64,000 bases of DNA. It comes from Agelaius tricolor (Eukaryota; Chordata; Aves; Passeriformes; Icteridae). Positions 48,611 through 60,349 of the stretch are shown here, one piece after another. Numbering within the stretch: the stretch's first letter is position 1; each line of letters opens with the position of its first letter. The DNA lies in the NCBI GenBank assembly GCA_023055355.1, contig JALJCS010000004.1:19246244-19310243 (forward strand), in the 5' to 3' direction. Under the pieces are notes generated by a model. It did not search any database, was not told the DNA's origin, and worked only from the letters and a program-made list of their open reading frames with translations. The position numbers were made by a program, and so were the translations under genes.

Positions 48611-51600
48611 CATATATGCACAAAGTGATTTTTTAATTGACGATTCATATTTTTCCAATTCTCATAATTTATTGTTTTCTGAATTCTTATCTTTGTAGAT
48701 AAATTCTGGGATTTGGGTGAGCAAAATAATTACAACACAGAATACCCCAGAGTAATAACATTTTTTAATATGAAGAAACATTATCCCTATTTTATAAGAA
48801 CTAAGAATGAGAGGATAAGAGCCAAATCCACAACATGCCCATAAAAATTCTGGAACTTCAATTCACATACAAATCTTCACTTCCAGTCAGCTCCAGCTCT
48901 CTAAAGAACAGATGAACTTAGTACCTTCGTGTTTACCTTGGGGTTTTCCATGTATTAAAAGTTGTGTCTGTGACCAGTATCTACTTCACCTCAACAGGTT
49001 TTGGTTTCTAGCTCCTATGACCAGAAAATATAAACTAGGCTCTGAATCAGTGCTTGTAAACCGCAGAGTCTCTGAGGTCTGAAGTCATTAGCCGAGACAC
49101 ATGAGCTATCATTTTTGAGATCGCTGCTATTGCAACCTAATTTAAGACAATTAATTGTGAGAAAGCCATTTGCAGACACTCTCAGACAGAGCTAACAACT
49201 CAGTAGGTAGGCATCTTTCAGTCTCCCTCATTTTCTTCCAATACAACACCTAAAGAACTGTAACAAGAAAGTACAATCAAGCTGTATAAAGATGAAACCA
49301 CAAGAACAGATATCTCTTCAAATACAGCAAATGACTACCAACAGCTATTTATCTGTATATCATTAAATACTTCTAAAGCACCTGAAAATAAAATGAGGTG
49401 TAGATTGGACTAGCAGTCTAGTCTTATTTTGTAAAAAGTGTGTTATATTTCTGTCTCCATTTTGATTACCTCCTTCAGAACAAATTGTAACCTGCTATTG
49501 GTCTGTATCTTTATTGTTGAGTGCTTGGCTTTTAATTAAGGGAAAATGAACTTTGAAAGTGTCCTGTTTAAGTGAAAGCTTAAAGGATGCTTGTGTTCCC
49601 ACACTCTGTTTACTCTCAACTGGTGAAATATCAATACATGGGTTACAAGATGAAGAGAAGACTCTTCACAGGCAAAGCCTTGACCTAACATTCAGACACA
49701 TAAATTTTGTTGATAGAAGGCAGAGTACACAGATGTTTACTGTTTCCACACTGTGCCAGAAAGGAAATAGTTGATGTGGGTATGCCTCCCTGTAACACAT
49801 TTCTTTAGGAAAAGAAGTTTCTGCATTTTTTACGTTATCTGTCACGTTTTCAAAAGAAGCTGTTTGACAGATTTCTAATAAGAGCAGAGCTCTGCAAAAA
49901 GAATACATAATATATCGTGGCATGCTTACTAAGATTCAGTATTAATCCCGAACTGCTAGCATGGCTTTTCATATATGCAAGGAGGTGTATAAAAGAATAC
50001 CATACACTCTTGTATGTTCCTAAAAGGCAGCACTTGAACAGATGGTCCAGACTGCATTAAACTCAATAGGTCTGGAAGGAAAAATGGGATCCATTATCAC
50101 AGTAGAATGATCATCTACAAAGTGTCTCTGTAGGGTTACCATAGGTTGCACCTTTATTCATTATTTCAACATGGTAGTATGATACATTGATTTTTGAACA
50201 TGTTCAGTGCTCCCCAAACATCTGTGTAGCTCAGTACTTTTTAATAATAATATACCATATCACCAGTATAATTAACAGTATTGATGCATAATTTCTAAAT
50301 TAGTTTTTTCTTTAAATATCAGTAAAGACTGCAGCTGAAATTCCTTTAGGCATAGCTATCAATATTGGATACACCTAGTTAAAGCTGCTTTTTTCTGCGG
50401 AGTAGACTGTACATTGTCATTGTGAGAGGGCCTTAAATCCCTTGCTGTTCATGGGAGGGAGAGTTTTTCCTGACATGGCATACCCATCTTGTTGAACTGC
50501 TACACATCTTCCCACACAGGCATGAAATCTGCTATATTCATGTGACAGTTGTAGAAAGAATATGATTTATTCACTGGAATATGAAAGAAAAATCATCATC
50601 TAAAAAGCAATGGATTTCTGCTGGACCTTCATCTGTTCTTTTGTGAGTAGACTTCCATGAGATTTATGGAGAAACATGAATATTTGTGGATTCTTGATTA
50701 GATTTGAAAATGTATGATGCTTATACTCCACCTAAAATATCCATGTCACTAAATGTCCCATGGGTCCCAGATGTTCAATAAGGTCACCTCAGAACTGTGT
50801 CTTTGTACTGCAGAGCAATCTTTTTAAGTGAAGCCTAGAGCTTATTTTCTTAAGAATTGTAATATCATGGTCTTCCAAAACACAAACTGACATTGCTGAA
50901 ATATTTATCAGATCTCAAAAATATTAAAAGTCAAAAGCTGCCCACCATTCATCTGTACATAGAGATTCCTACACTGAGTCAGCTTCAGTACTTTGAATGG
51001 TGTATGGCTATAAGTAAATACCACTTTGAATATAGTGGCAGTGGTTTATGTTTTCTTATAGGGAATCTTATTATTTATTTAAACATATCTTAGGATTCAG
51101 GAATTGTACTGAAACTGTTTTAGTTGTATTCATTGTCCTTACAGCACTGAGTACTTCTTATCTATCCAACTCTTCTGTTCTGTAATTAGCCACTCATGGT
51201 GAGAAATGACGCGCTTCAATTTAATTAGCTTGAAAAACATTCACATTAATCTGCAGATATTTTTCCAAGCAGGATGCCCACACAGTCTCAGAGATGTTTC
51301 AAAGATATATTTTTTCCTTTTTTTTTGTTTGTTAATTTTGTTTCTTTGTTTACTACATCACAAGGCTGACACAGAATCACAACGGCTAATAGGTATTATT
51401 CACTGCAAAATGATTGTGTTTAATTACTTAATGTCTTTCTGATTTAAGGAATCCATATCAATTATTTAATTAGCATCCTGCTACAATTATTTGAATGCTC
51501 ACAAATTAATTAAGAGCTTCTTACCTTTTATTAGTTCAGCAACATCAAAGGAACATTCTGAGAAAACACAATATTTACATAATAAAGGCAATCCTATCCT

Positions 51601-53845
51601 ATCTTCAAAATCCATGTTGGAAATAGAGTAGCGTGTCCTAGACACTGCCCTTCTGGGTAGTACAGTAGACAGCTTTCTGGCATTCTGAATTGACAGGTTC
51701 TCCTTTACAAAACCAGTATTCACAGCAAATTCACTTGGCATTCAGGCGGACATTCTCTGTTTTTCCATGTTTATGCCATAAAAATTAGTCCCCCTGAAAA
51801 ACAGAGAGGACTCTGGCATTGTGTGCCAGCAATGGCAACTTATTAATGTACCATGGATTATCATTTCAAACTCTCTGCTTTTCTCTATGAATCTGAATGC
51901 AGGTGGTTTTCAGCATCTGACACACCAAGCTTAAAAGCCAACTAGGAGCAATTTGCAGCAATTCTGTAGCAAAATGGCTCCTACTTTTCTTCAAATGGAG
52001 TTGATCTGCTTAACTCTCTGATCCTGCATCATGCAATCTTTAAAACTGCAGACAGTGAACCAGCCATGTCACTGAACACAAATATTACAGAAAATTGGGA
52101 TTTTGCACTATAAAACTTTCACAAAACTGTACATAAAACCTCTTTCTGTTATTTAGGCTTTCACCATCTGTGTCTGCAGGGGAAGAATTCATACTTAACC
52201 ATTTCCAAATTTTTGAAATTTTATCTTTTTTCATGAGCTTCCTGGGAAAAAGTACTTAGGATTTGCCAAATCTGCTTTGTGCTATTGTAGTCCAGAAACA
52301 ACGAGAAGTGGCTTGCTGCCTAAATGCCAGATAAAATTTTTCTTTTCAGTTTAGTGGTCCTGACACTTAAAAAGATTTGGCCATTCATTTTGAGCTTTAT
52401 TTTGGAGATAAATAAACTGTAAATACAAAATTTTAAGTGACCATATTCTTAAATTTTGATTAATCACTGCTGCTGAGAAAGGTCAAGGATAAGGCAACAA
52501 TTTTCATAAAAGTGGATTGGGTGATTGAAACCACAGGTTTGATCCCATGGAATGTTTCATTTGAGCTCCTATGGAACCAGTAAAAGGAGAGGACATCTAC
52601 ATTTCTTGAGCACTGCATAAAGAGTTTTACAAAACAATAATCTACGTAACAAAAGAGTGTACCTCCTAGAGATGGGAATTTTGTCATATTTGGTATGAAG
52701 TCTTTATGACAGACACTAGCTAAGGAATTGTATCCTACATTTATAAGCTTATATAAACATCCCGAACCTGATATTATCCCAGCTTTTTACTCAAGTCTCA
52801 TCCATGCCTAAAATTGCTCTGATATCCAGGGAGAACTGCAGTCTCAAGGATTTCCTCCTATTGGTCCTTATTTAGTATAAATTCCATTGTACAGATTGAG
52901 TATCTCAGTTTCTCCTAAAGAGAAAGAAATAATTAGGCTATCATTTTTGCTTGGGTTCTTTCAGTTAGAACTGGAACCCTTTGATAGGAAGAAATATGCT
53001 GAATGCAGTTTCTCAAACATCACACAGCAGCCAATATACTAACACAGCAGCACAACAAATTCCTTTCCCCCTCCATGTTTCTTTTGTATTTGATGAATAT
53101 GAGAGCATATCGTGACTGGAAAATAAATATCTCCTGTGAAACACATGGGATCCCTTTAGCACGTCGGTGCACCATTTCTACTTAAATGAAAGTGAAGGAG
53201 ATACATACAAGCTAGAAACATACTGTTTATATAAATAGGTAGTACTGTGTGTGGTTAGGTAATTTGTTACAGCTTGACAGGAAAGAGCGGGCTGCTTTGT
53301 CTCTAAGTTGATCTAGAACTGTTCTCCACTGTTCAGATACTGGAATCAGGTCAAGCATTATGAAAAGTGATAAGCAGAGGAAAAACCTGAAGTGAACTAT
53401 ACTGCTGATTAGATGTGATAGTATATCAGAGAGAAGAAATAGCAGCAAAACCAGTGCAGAGTTAATAGAATGAGAAGCAGTTTTGAGAATGTATCCCAAG
53501 TGTGCAACACTACTAAAAGTAAAAAAAAGTTTGGAATAGGGTCAACATTTCTGGTATTTAAATCTTTTGGGGGTTAAGGAAACACATCTTTCCTTTTTGA
53601 ATAAATGATGTTGTGAAAAGTACTAAGAAAATTTCATTTTTCTAACACAGTCATCCAGGATCATCCTTGTGTAAGCTTAGAGACCCTGTTGGTGTACTGA
53701 ACATAGATCAGAGATTTTCAGACTAAATTATCTACAGCTTAAAGATGTTTGTCTTTTTCCCTCAGTCATTCCATTGCTTGGTTTGTTTGGGTTTTTTTTC
53801 CTAACAATCGTAAATTTCCAGGACACATTTATTTCAGGTTTCTGC
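48611..53845. other. Gene-free sequence with possible conserved elements
   Basis: No gene or interspersed repeat recognised; the longest open frame is 90 codons (53227-53499, minus). The segments at 49070-49210 and 51180-51510 look like candidate conserved non-coding elements, with balanced composition and TAATTA-type homeodomain sites, but this is a judgement from appearance only. Confidence 0.45.
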
Positions 53846-53906
53846 TAATGTTACCCTTTCACCACAAAAGCTCTTCTTCCTCTTTCATGGTGAAAGGGTA
53901 ACATTA
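53846..53906. repeat. 19-bp perfect inverted repeat, 23-base spacer
   Basis: The arm TAATGTTACCCTTTCACCA at 53846-53864 recurs as its exact complement at 53888-53906. The spacer is a pyrimidine-rich 23-mer. There is no flanking duplication or other terminal signature of a mobile element. Confidence 0.95.
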
Positions 53907-54079
53907 TCTTTGTCCTTATCTTTAGACATATTTATTTGTATCTGTCACGTGCCTCCCAATCTTTAATTTATAATACAGTACAAACTGAGCTCTTTAAACC
54001 TCTGTCATGAACAAGCTCTCCATTCACTTTATCTTTTCTGTAGCTCTTCTCAGGTAATGTTCTAGGCTAAAATCCATTT

Positions 54080-54370
54080 TTCCTGAATATGACCTGAAAT
54101 ATGCAGTACTCCAGATTTAAGTCTTATCAATACCCTTTTCAAAAACATTGACTTTATTTCATCTCTTCCAGAAGTACCTTTTCTGACTCATTCTAAGGGT
54201 GCATTACAGGTTTTATAGTCCCATCACACTGACAATCAGAGATAAGTCTGAACTAGGCTAGACAGTCAGGTTGTTCTCTACAGACATCATTTCTAACTCA
54301 TCAGGTTACAGCTGAAATGACTGTGATTAGATTGTCAGCACATAATTTTGCACTGTTGCATTTTGTGCCC
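54080..54370 (-). mobile_element. Probable very old CR1 fragment
   Basis: On the minus strand the order of weak matches fits CR1 ORF2 near its C-terminus: 'tatgcagtactccagatttaagtctta' (54103), 'cttccagaagtacc', 'ctaagggtgcatta', and 'ttctaactcatcag...aattttgcac' towards 54350. Identity is low and no tail is seen, so this would be an ancient CR1-like copy. The assignment is tentative, and the element could extend beyond these limits. Confidence 0.38.
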
Positions 54371-56149
54371 TATATACTTAGAGCACTCTTCTTCATCATT
54401 TAGTTTCTATAGCTAAATTACTCTCTGCTACTAGTTATAACAACTTTTAAGGTCTAATTCCGCTGACCTGTAATATGTTCCCATGTGAAGGCTTATCTCT
54501 AAGTTTCAGATCTCTAAAAAATGCTTTTTTGGTGATTAAGTAAAACTCAAAGTGAGTAAAAAAACTTAAAAACTTAAGTAAAACTGAGAGGGGTTTTTTC
54601 TAGTTCAGCATTTTAAATGCTTCTTGAGAAGGCGATTTTCTCATATTTTAGCAAATCCTTTCCTACATGTTTTTTTCATCTTTTAGGGAATAGATTTCTG
54701 AGAGCTTCAGCACTTATTTGTACAGAAACTCCACTGTTTATGTCTTCCAGTTCCCAAACTCCTAGTCTAGAGCACTTCTTCCAGCTAGTTCCTTTACCTG
54801 AGTGATCAGTTTTAATGATAGTTTTTCACTGCTCCTTACCATTTCACTTAAATTGAATCTGTTTTTGATGACTTCATCTAGAATATGTTAGCCAAAGCTC
54901 ATTCTTCTCTAATACTCTAATTTCATACCAAAAACTAAACCTGGAGTAATAACACTTTTTTGCTGATTATTTGCAAATATTTGGTGAAGAAAGTTGCTAG
55001 CAATCTCATCCAGGAATCTCAAACACTATCAATATCAAAATAATATTCTTTCAAACATCTTTCTGGGCAAAAAAGGACATTAACATGACAATTGGTAGCA
55101 TTTATTCCTGGTGATAGGGCATATCGTGATCAATATCTCCTTCTGAGATCTAGAGCATTTCAAACATCATTGACCATAAATAATCTTGTCACCCTTCCAC
55201 AATCATGACCAAAAGTGGTTATTTCCTCTGCTCCATCTATCTTCATTTTAATACAGTCTATCACAGCACAAAATTCCAGTGAGTCCTATTTTTCTGATAC
55301 TCACCTTAGTATTAGTATTTCCTGGCAAATGCCTACCTACCTTAGTGTTCCTGCCATCATTTTTGTCTACGTTAGTTCTGCTTACTATGTCACTGTCAAC
55401 TATAGCTGGCCTGAGTGGTAACATCTCTGTAGAAATATATCCATTATTTCTGATTTCTTCAGCTACTTAACTTCTATACTTTACAGTTCATAGGAGCACA
55501 TATGCTATCTTTTTGCTTCTTATAACTGCTAGTAGACTCCTATCACAAATATTGAAGCAAATCAATCGTACTGTATCTCAAGATTTGTCAGCCCAACATC
55601 CCAGGTGTCCATAGTCAGGTCTGAGGCACTTGGTTTTCTTCAGGAATATTTTCAACAGCTCAGCAGCCCAATCCTCCTTACAATAATAATCAATATAATC
55701 AAAACAACGTGTGTATTTAAATAAGTAGATTATAATCAATTTTTAAAAGACAGCACCATCCATGTTGTAAGTTGCTGTTAAGTCAAATTCTTAAGATATT
55801 TCACTCTTTTAGTTCAGAAACTGTTATGTTGAATGGTCACACAGATTTTTTGCTTCAGCCACCAATCTGAAATAACATTCTTCATTTGTGGTTTTTTTAT
55901 TCTGGTAAATCTTTTACTGATGAAGAATAGAGTAATTCAGGAGTTTCCCTATACAATTATATATATATATATATATATATAGACATATAGGTCCTGATTT
56001 ATTCTATATAACATAAGACTTTGCCTATATCAGCAAATTCTCCATACTGGTTATTGCTATTTACTGTAAGGACTCTGTGCAAGGCCTGATATGGAAGCCA
56101 TACATGATACAAGACACTAATTTTCTTGTATTCTTTACAGTGAACACAC
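54371..56149. other. Gene-free AT-rich sequence
   Basis: No gene; no open frame above 68 codons. Possible further decayed CR1 sequence cannot be excluded. A (TA)12 tract lies at 55958-55981. Confidence 0.5.
55958..55981. repeat. (TA)12 dinucleotide repeat
   Basis: Twelve perfect TA units, 170 bases before the CR1 at 56150. Confidence 0.95.
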
Positions 56150-57432
56150 AGCCCTTACAGGATGGCCAGTGTATCAGACCCAGCCAACATGGAGGGGTCA
56201 TGTTTGACCAACCTGGTCTCCTTTTATGACCAGGTGACCTGCCTGGTGGATGCAGGAAAGGCTGTGGATGTTGTACCTGGACTTCAGCAAGGCCTTTGAC
56301 ACTGTCTCCCAGAGCACACTCCTGGGAAAGCTGGCAGCCCAGGGCTTGGACAGGAGCACTCCTTGCTGGGTTAGGAAATGGCTGGATGGCCAGGACCAGA
56401 GAGTTCTGGTGAATGGTGCTGCATCCAGCTAGGGCCAGTCACCAGGGGTGTCCCTCAGGGGTCTGTGCTGGGGCCAGTTCTGTTCAATATTTTTACTGAC
56501 TACATGCATGAGGGTGTTGAGTCTTTCATGGTAAATTTGCAGACAACATTAAGCTGGGAGCATGTGTTGATCTGTTGGAAGGTAGGAGGGCTCTGCAGAG
56601 AGACCTGGAATGGTTGGATGGATGGGCAGAGTCCAGTAAGTTGACTTTTAATAAGTCCAAGTGCTGAGTCCTGCATTTTGGCCACAATAACCCCCTGCAG
56701 CGTTATAGGCTGGGGATGGTGTGGCTGGACAGTGCCCAGGCACAAAGGGACCCGGGGGTGCTGGTCCACAGCCGGCTGAACATGAGCCAGCAGAGTGCCC
56801 TGGGGGCCAAGAAGGCCAAGGGCATCCTGGCCTGTGTCAGGAATAGTGTGGCCAGCAGGAGCAGGGAGGTCATTCTTCCCCTGTACTGCACTGGTGAGGC
56901 CACACCTTGAGTGCTGTGTCCAGTTCTGGGCCCTCAGTTTGGGAAGGACATTGAGACAGTTGAGTGCATCCAGAGGAGGCAATGAGGCTGGTGAGGGGCT
57001 TGGAACACAAGGCCTTTGAGGAATGACTGAGGGAGCTGGGGGTGTTTAGCCTGGAGAAAAGGAGACTCAGGGGTGACCTTATCGCTCTCTACAACTCCCT
57101 GAAAGGTGGCTGTAGTCAGGTGGGAGTTGGTCTCTTTCTCTAGGGAGCAACTGACAGAACCAGGGGACACAGTCTCAAGCTGCACCAAGGGAAATATAGG
57201 TTGGATATTAGGAAAAAGATTTTTACAGAAAGGACAATAAAGTACTGGAATGGCCTGCCCAGGGAGGTGGTGGAGTCACCATTCCTGGATGTGTTTAAAA
57301 AAAGACTGGATGTGGCACTCAGTGACTCAGTGCCATGGTCTAGCTGAGATGTTAGGGCATGGGTTGGGCTCGATGGTCTTGAAGGTCTCTTCCAACCTAG
57401 TAATTCTGTGTGACTCTGTGATTCTGTGATTT
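56150..57432 (+). mobile_element. CR1 LINE, 3' 1.28 kb with RT part of ORF2
   Basis: A 5'-truncated CR1 with a complete 3' end. The reverse transcriptase motifs appear in order but in three different frames: YLDFSKAFDTVS at 56274-56309, then [16 protein letters not shown] near 56447-56494, then the catalytic-loop motif at 56536-56547. That motif reads FADN instead of the usual FADD, losing one metal-binding aspartate. The C-terminal [17 protein letters not shown] region follows near 56790, then the 3' UTR and octamer-like tail (57402-57432). It is among the best preserved copies in the window but cannot encode an enzyme. Antisense frames up to 160 codons (56500-56982, minus) are shadows. Confidence 0.96.
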
Positions 57433-60349
57433 GTGTCCCTCACAAATCATGTAACTGACTACTGATTTTAGTACGTTTTGTTAGTCTTTATAAAATTACA
57501 TAAATAGCCATCCATTTTTCCTCATATTTCTGGTATTTTAATATTTTGCTTAATAATTCCAAATGTGTTGTAGAACAGAACCTGTAAAGTAGAAAATATT
57601 CAAGTACGGTCAGTAGCAAGAGGTACTTATCTATAAAATTCTAGCAGGTATAAAATGGAACTAACAGTAGGTGAACTCTATATACTAAATAAATACATAC
57701 ATATATAGTAACCTGGTTCCCTAAAACTTTTGATTACTTTGGTATTTATGTACAGATGTTCAGTATTGTTCTTCCTGAAATTTCAAAGCAGTATATTCCA
57801 AAAAGTAAAACGTACAATAGAGAGAAAAGCAGATATCAATTCCAGTGCAATGTGACACTGTCCAATAACTTTCCTAATGGTCATGGGAAAATGGCATCCA
57901 ATATATATTTACTACACTGATAGTGAAAATTTATCCTTTTAGCTGCCCTGATCATTTTTCATAGAGACAACCCTCATCTTTAAGACAGGATTTTCAAATA
58001 ACTTACGTTAAATACTTATGTCCATTTCCAATAAGTATATATTTCAGTAGAGGTTATATTCTTTTTAAGAGTTCTTAACACTGACTTTCTAAAGGGCTTC
58101 TGTTTTCTTCCAGTAGAATTTGTAAAGAATTATGTATTCATTATTTGTAAGATAATCAGGCATATTGGCCATTGATGCAGGGAAGAATCCCAATGTGCTA
58201 ACACTGAACATAGATATCATTAATTAACCACCACGATGGCTTACAACTGAATAAGAAAGTCAGCTGTCTCAATAGTTTCAAATACACAAGGACTATATAC
58301 AAAAGGGAGGCTGTTCTCATTTCTGTATTTCTTTCATTATTCACGTGGGCTGAGAAAAAACTACTATAAACTCGCCACAGGAAAATATTTTGAAACAAAT
58401 CTACAAACAACTAAATTCAGTAGTTTGCGATGTTAAAATTTTTACCTTTTTTTTTATTTTTACTTATATTTTCTTACTTATATTAGCAAGAAGGCATGAC
58501 AAACAGTTTAAATTTTGTGAAAATTATGACTTTGGTTCCATAATAGGTTAGCTGTGAAGTAACACAGACAAAAATGAATGAATCATCCTTTATCAAAGTG
58601 GTTTTGTGTATACCTACATGAACTATTCAACATAAAGTATTTTTCCACTTGTTTCCCCTGAAGAAAAAGTGTGCTATTTCTAAGTTCCTAGCTTTACAAT
58701 TTCTAGTATATAATAACATCATAACAAATGGCAATGCTATCCATTCAATTAGGTACTCAAAAAGTGTAGAAGAACTATTATAAAATAAGTAATCAAATTC
58801 ATTGGTAACAATCACACAAATAAATATAGTCAATTTTATGCTGAGAATAATGTCCTGCCTAGTGAGAAGGGTCACAAGGGAAATTTCCACAGCTGGAAAT
58901 GCAGCTATTTTGAATTTCATTAATTGATATCAGATTAAAGTAACTTTATTGTGCCAGACCAGATGATGCCAAGATAATAATGAATGTCAAGGAAGAGAAG
59001 TGATGGTAGCAAATCCTAATGAAGAATCACAGTCAAACATGTTTTCAGTATCCTAGATAGGAACACAAAATAGCATGGAAACTATATGAAATACAATTAT
59101 TCAGAGCACATTGTTACAGTAAATGTACTTTTAAACCATCACATAAAAGATCTTTCAAAGAAAATGCAGTATTCACTGGAGGAAGAAACAGGATAAATAA
59201 TTCATCAAAGCATGAACTGAACTGCTTTTTTTGCCCTGTGTGTTTTTGTTTGCCCTGCATGTTTTGAAGTCCTCTGATAAACATTTTGCTCAGCTACTGT
59301 GCCAATAGCAATGCCAAAATAGTCAGAAGTGGTTGTAGTCCCTCCCTCTCTCTTGGTAGGTAACTCTCTGTTCTTCTTTTCTAATGGAATGACATGGACG
59401 ACTTACAGATCTTCTTATTGGCAGAACATCAAAGATAATGATTTTGAGATCCAGATCTCACTGGACAGATGTCACAGTGCATGATTTTTTATTTTTCATC
59501 TCTTCATCTCCATACAACTGCTGTTGTATTCCACAGGACTCTATAACACACACACCAAAATGTGTTACTGAAGGTTGAGAAGCTTTGCGTTAGTTGATTT
59601 AGGCAATTACCACCATGATTCAGAAATATGTCTAGCTGTTAAAAGAGTGTAGCACATCACTGAAAGAATCCTTACATGACATACCTAGGACTTCATGCAT
59701 GTCCCATGCTTGAAATAGATGGGTTTTGGATCATTTGTCCACCTAGTCATCTACATTTCTGCAATCTTGTTTATGCATCAGAACTGATATAATAGCTCAA
59801 GTTAATTCTGAAAGAATGCAAGCTAATTTCAATAGCAGTGGTAAAATACCTTTTAATAGAATATTGCTGCTAATTTATACAGCCATAAAACTATGGTTGT
59901 CATACAATGGTGATAACAATTGTCATTACCATGCCACTTGTAACAACCAGTTATATCACAGCTGGCCTTCTTCACTGACTTCCAACATACTGTGTTCCAT
60001 CGTGTTTCAATGTGAGTGGTCTTTGCAGCAGCAGCTGCATTTAAATCCAGAAATAACCATATCCAAGTGCAAATCCTGAGCCATTGAAATTCAGTCCTTC
60101 CTGTCCAAAAGCCTGATTTCAACACATTTTTTGGATCTACCAAAAATCCAAAAAATTTGTCTAGAGATGCTCCGATAGTTTGCTAATTCACCACTTAATT
60201 TTATGAAGCCAAGATTTTTCATGAATATCCATTGCCAACAGTAATTATGACAACTCTTTGACCAAATATCAAGCTCACATTTGCTCTTACACTCAACCAA
60301 AGCTTCTCCTCTTATGTTGATACCCAGTGAGCTCTTACTAATGTGATCA
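57433..60349. other. Gene-free AT-rich sequence
   Basis: Nothing recognisable between the two large CR1 copies. The longest open frames are 97 codons (58627-58920, minus) and 96 codons (59853-60143, minus), neither with a domain. Confidence 0.55.

Noticed and set aside
56500..56982. 160-codon minus-strand open frame, the longest in the window
   Set aside because: It lies antisense to CR1 ORF2 and arises from the CR1 base composition.
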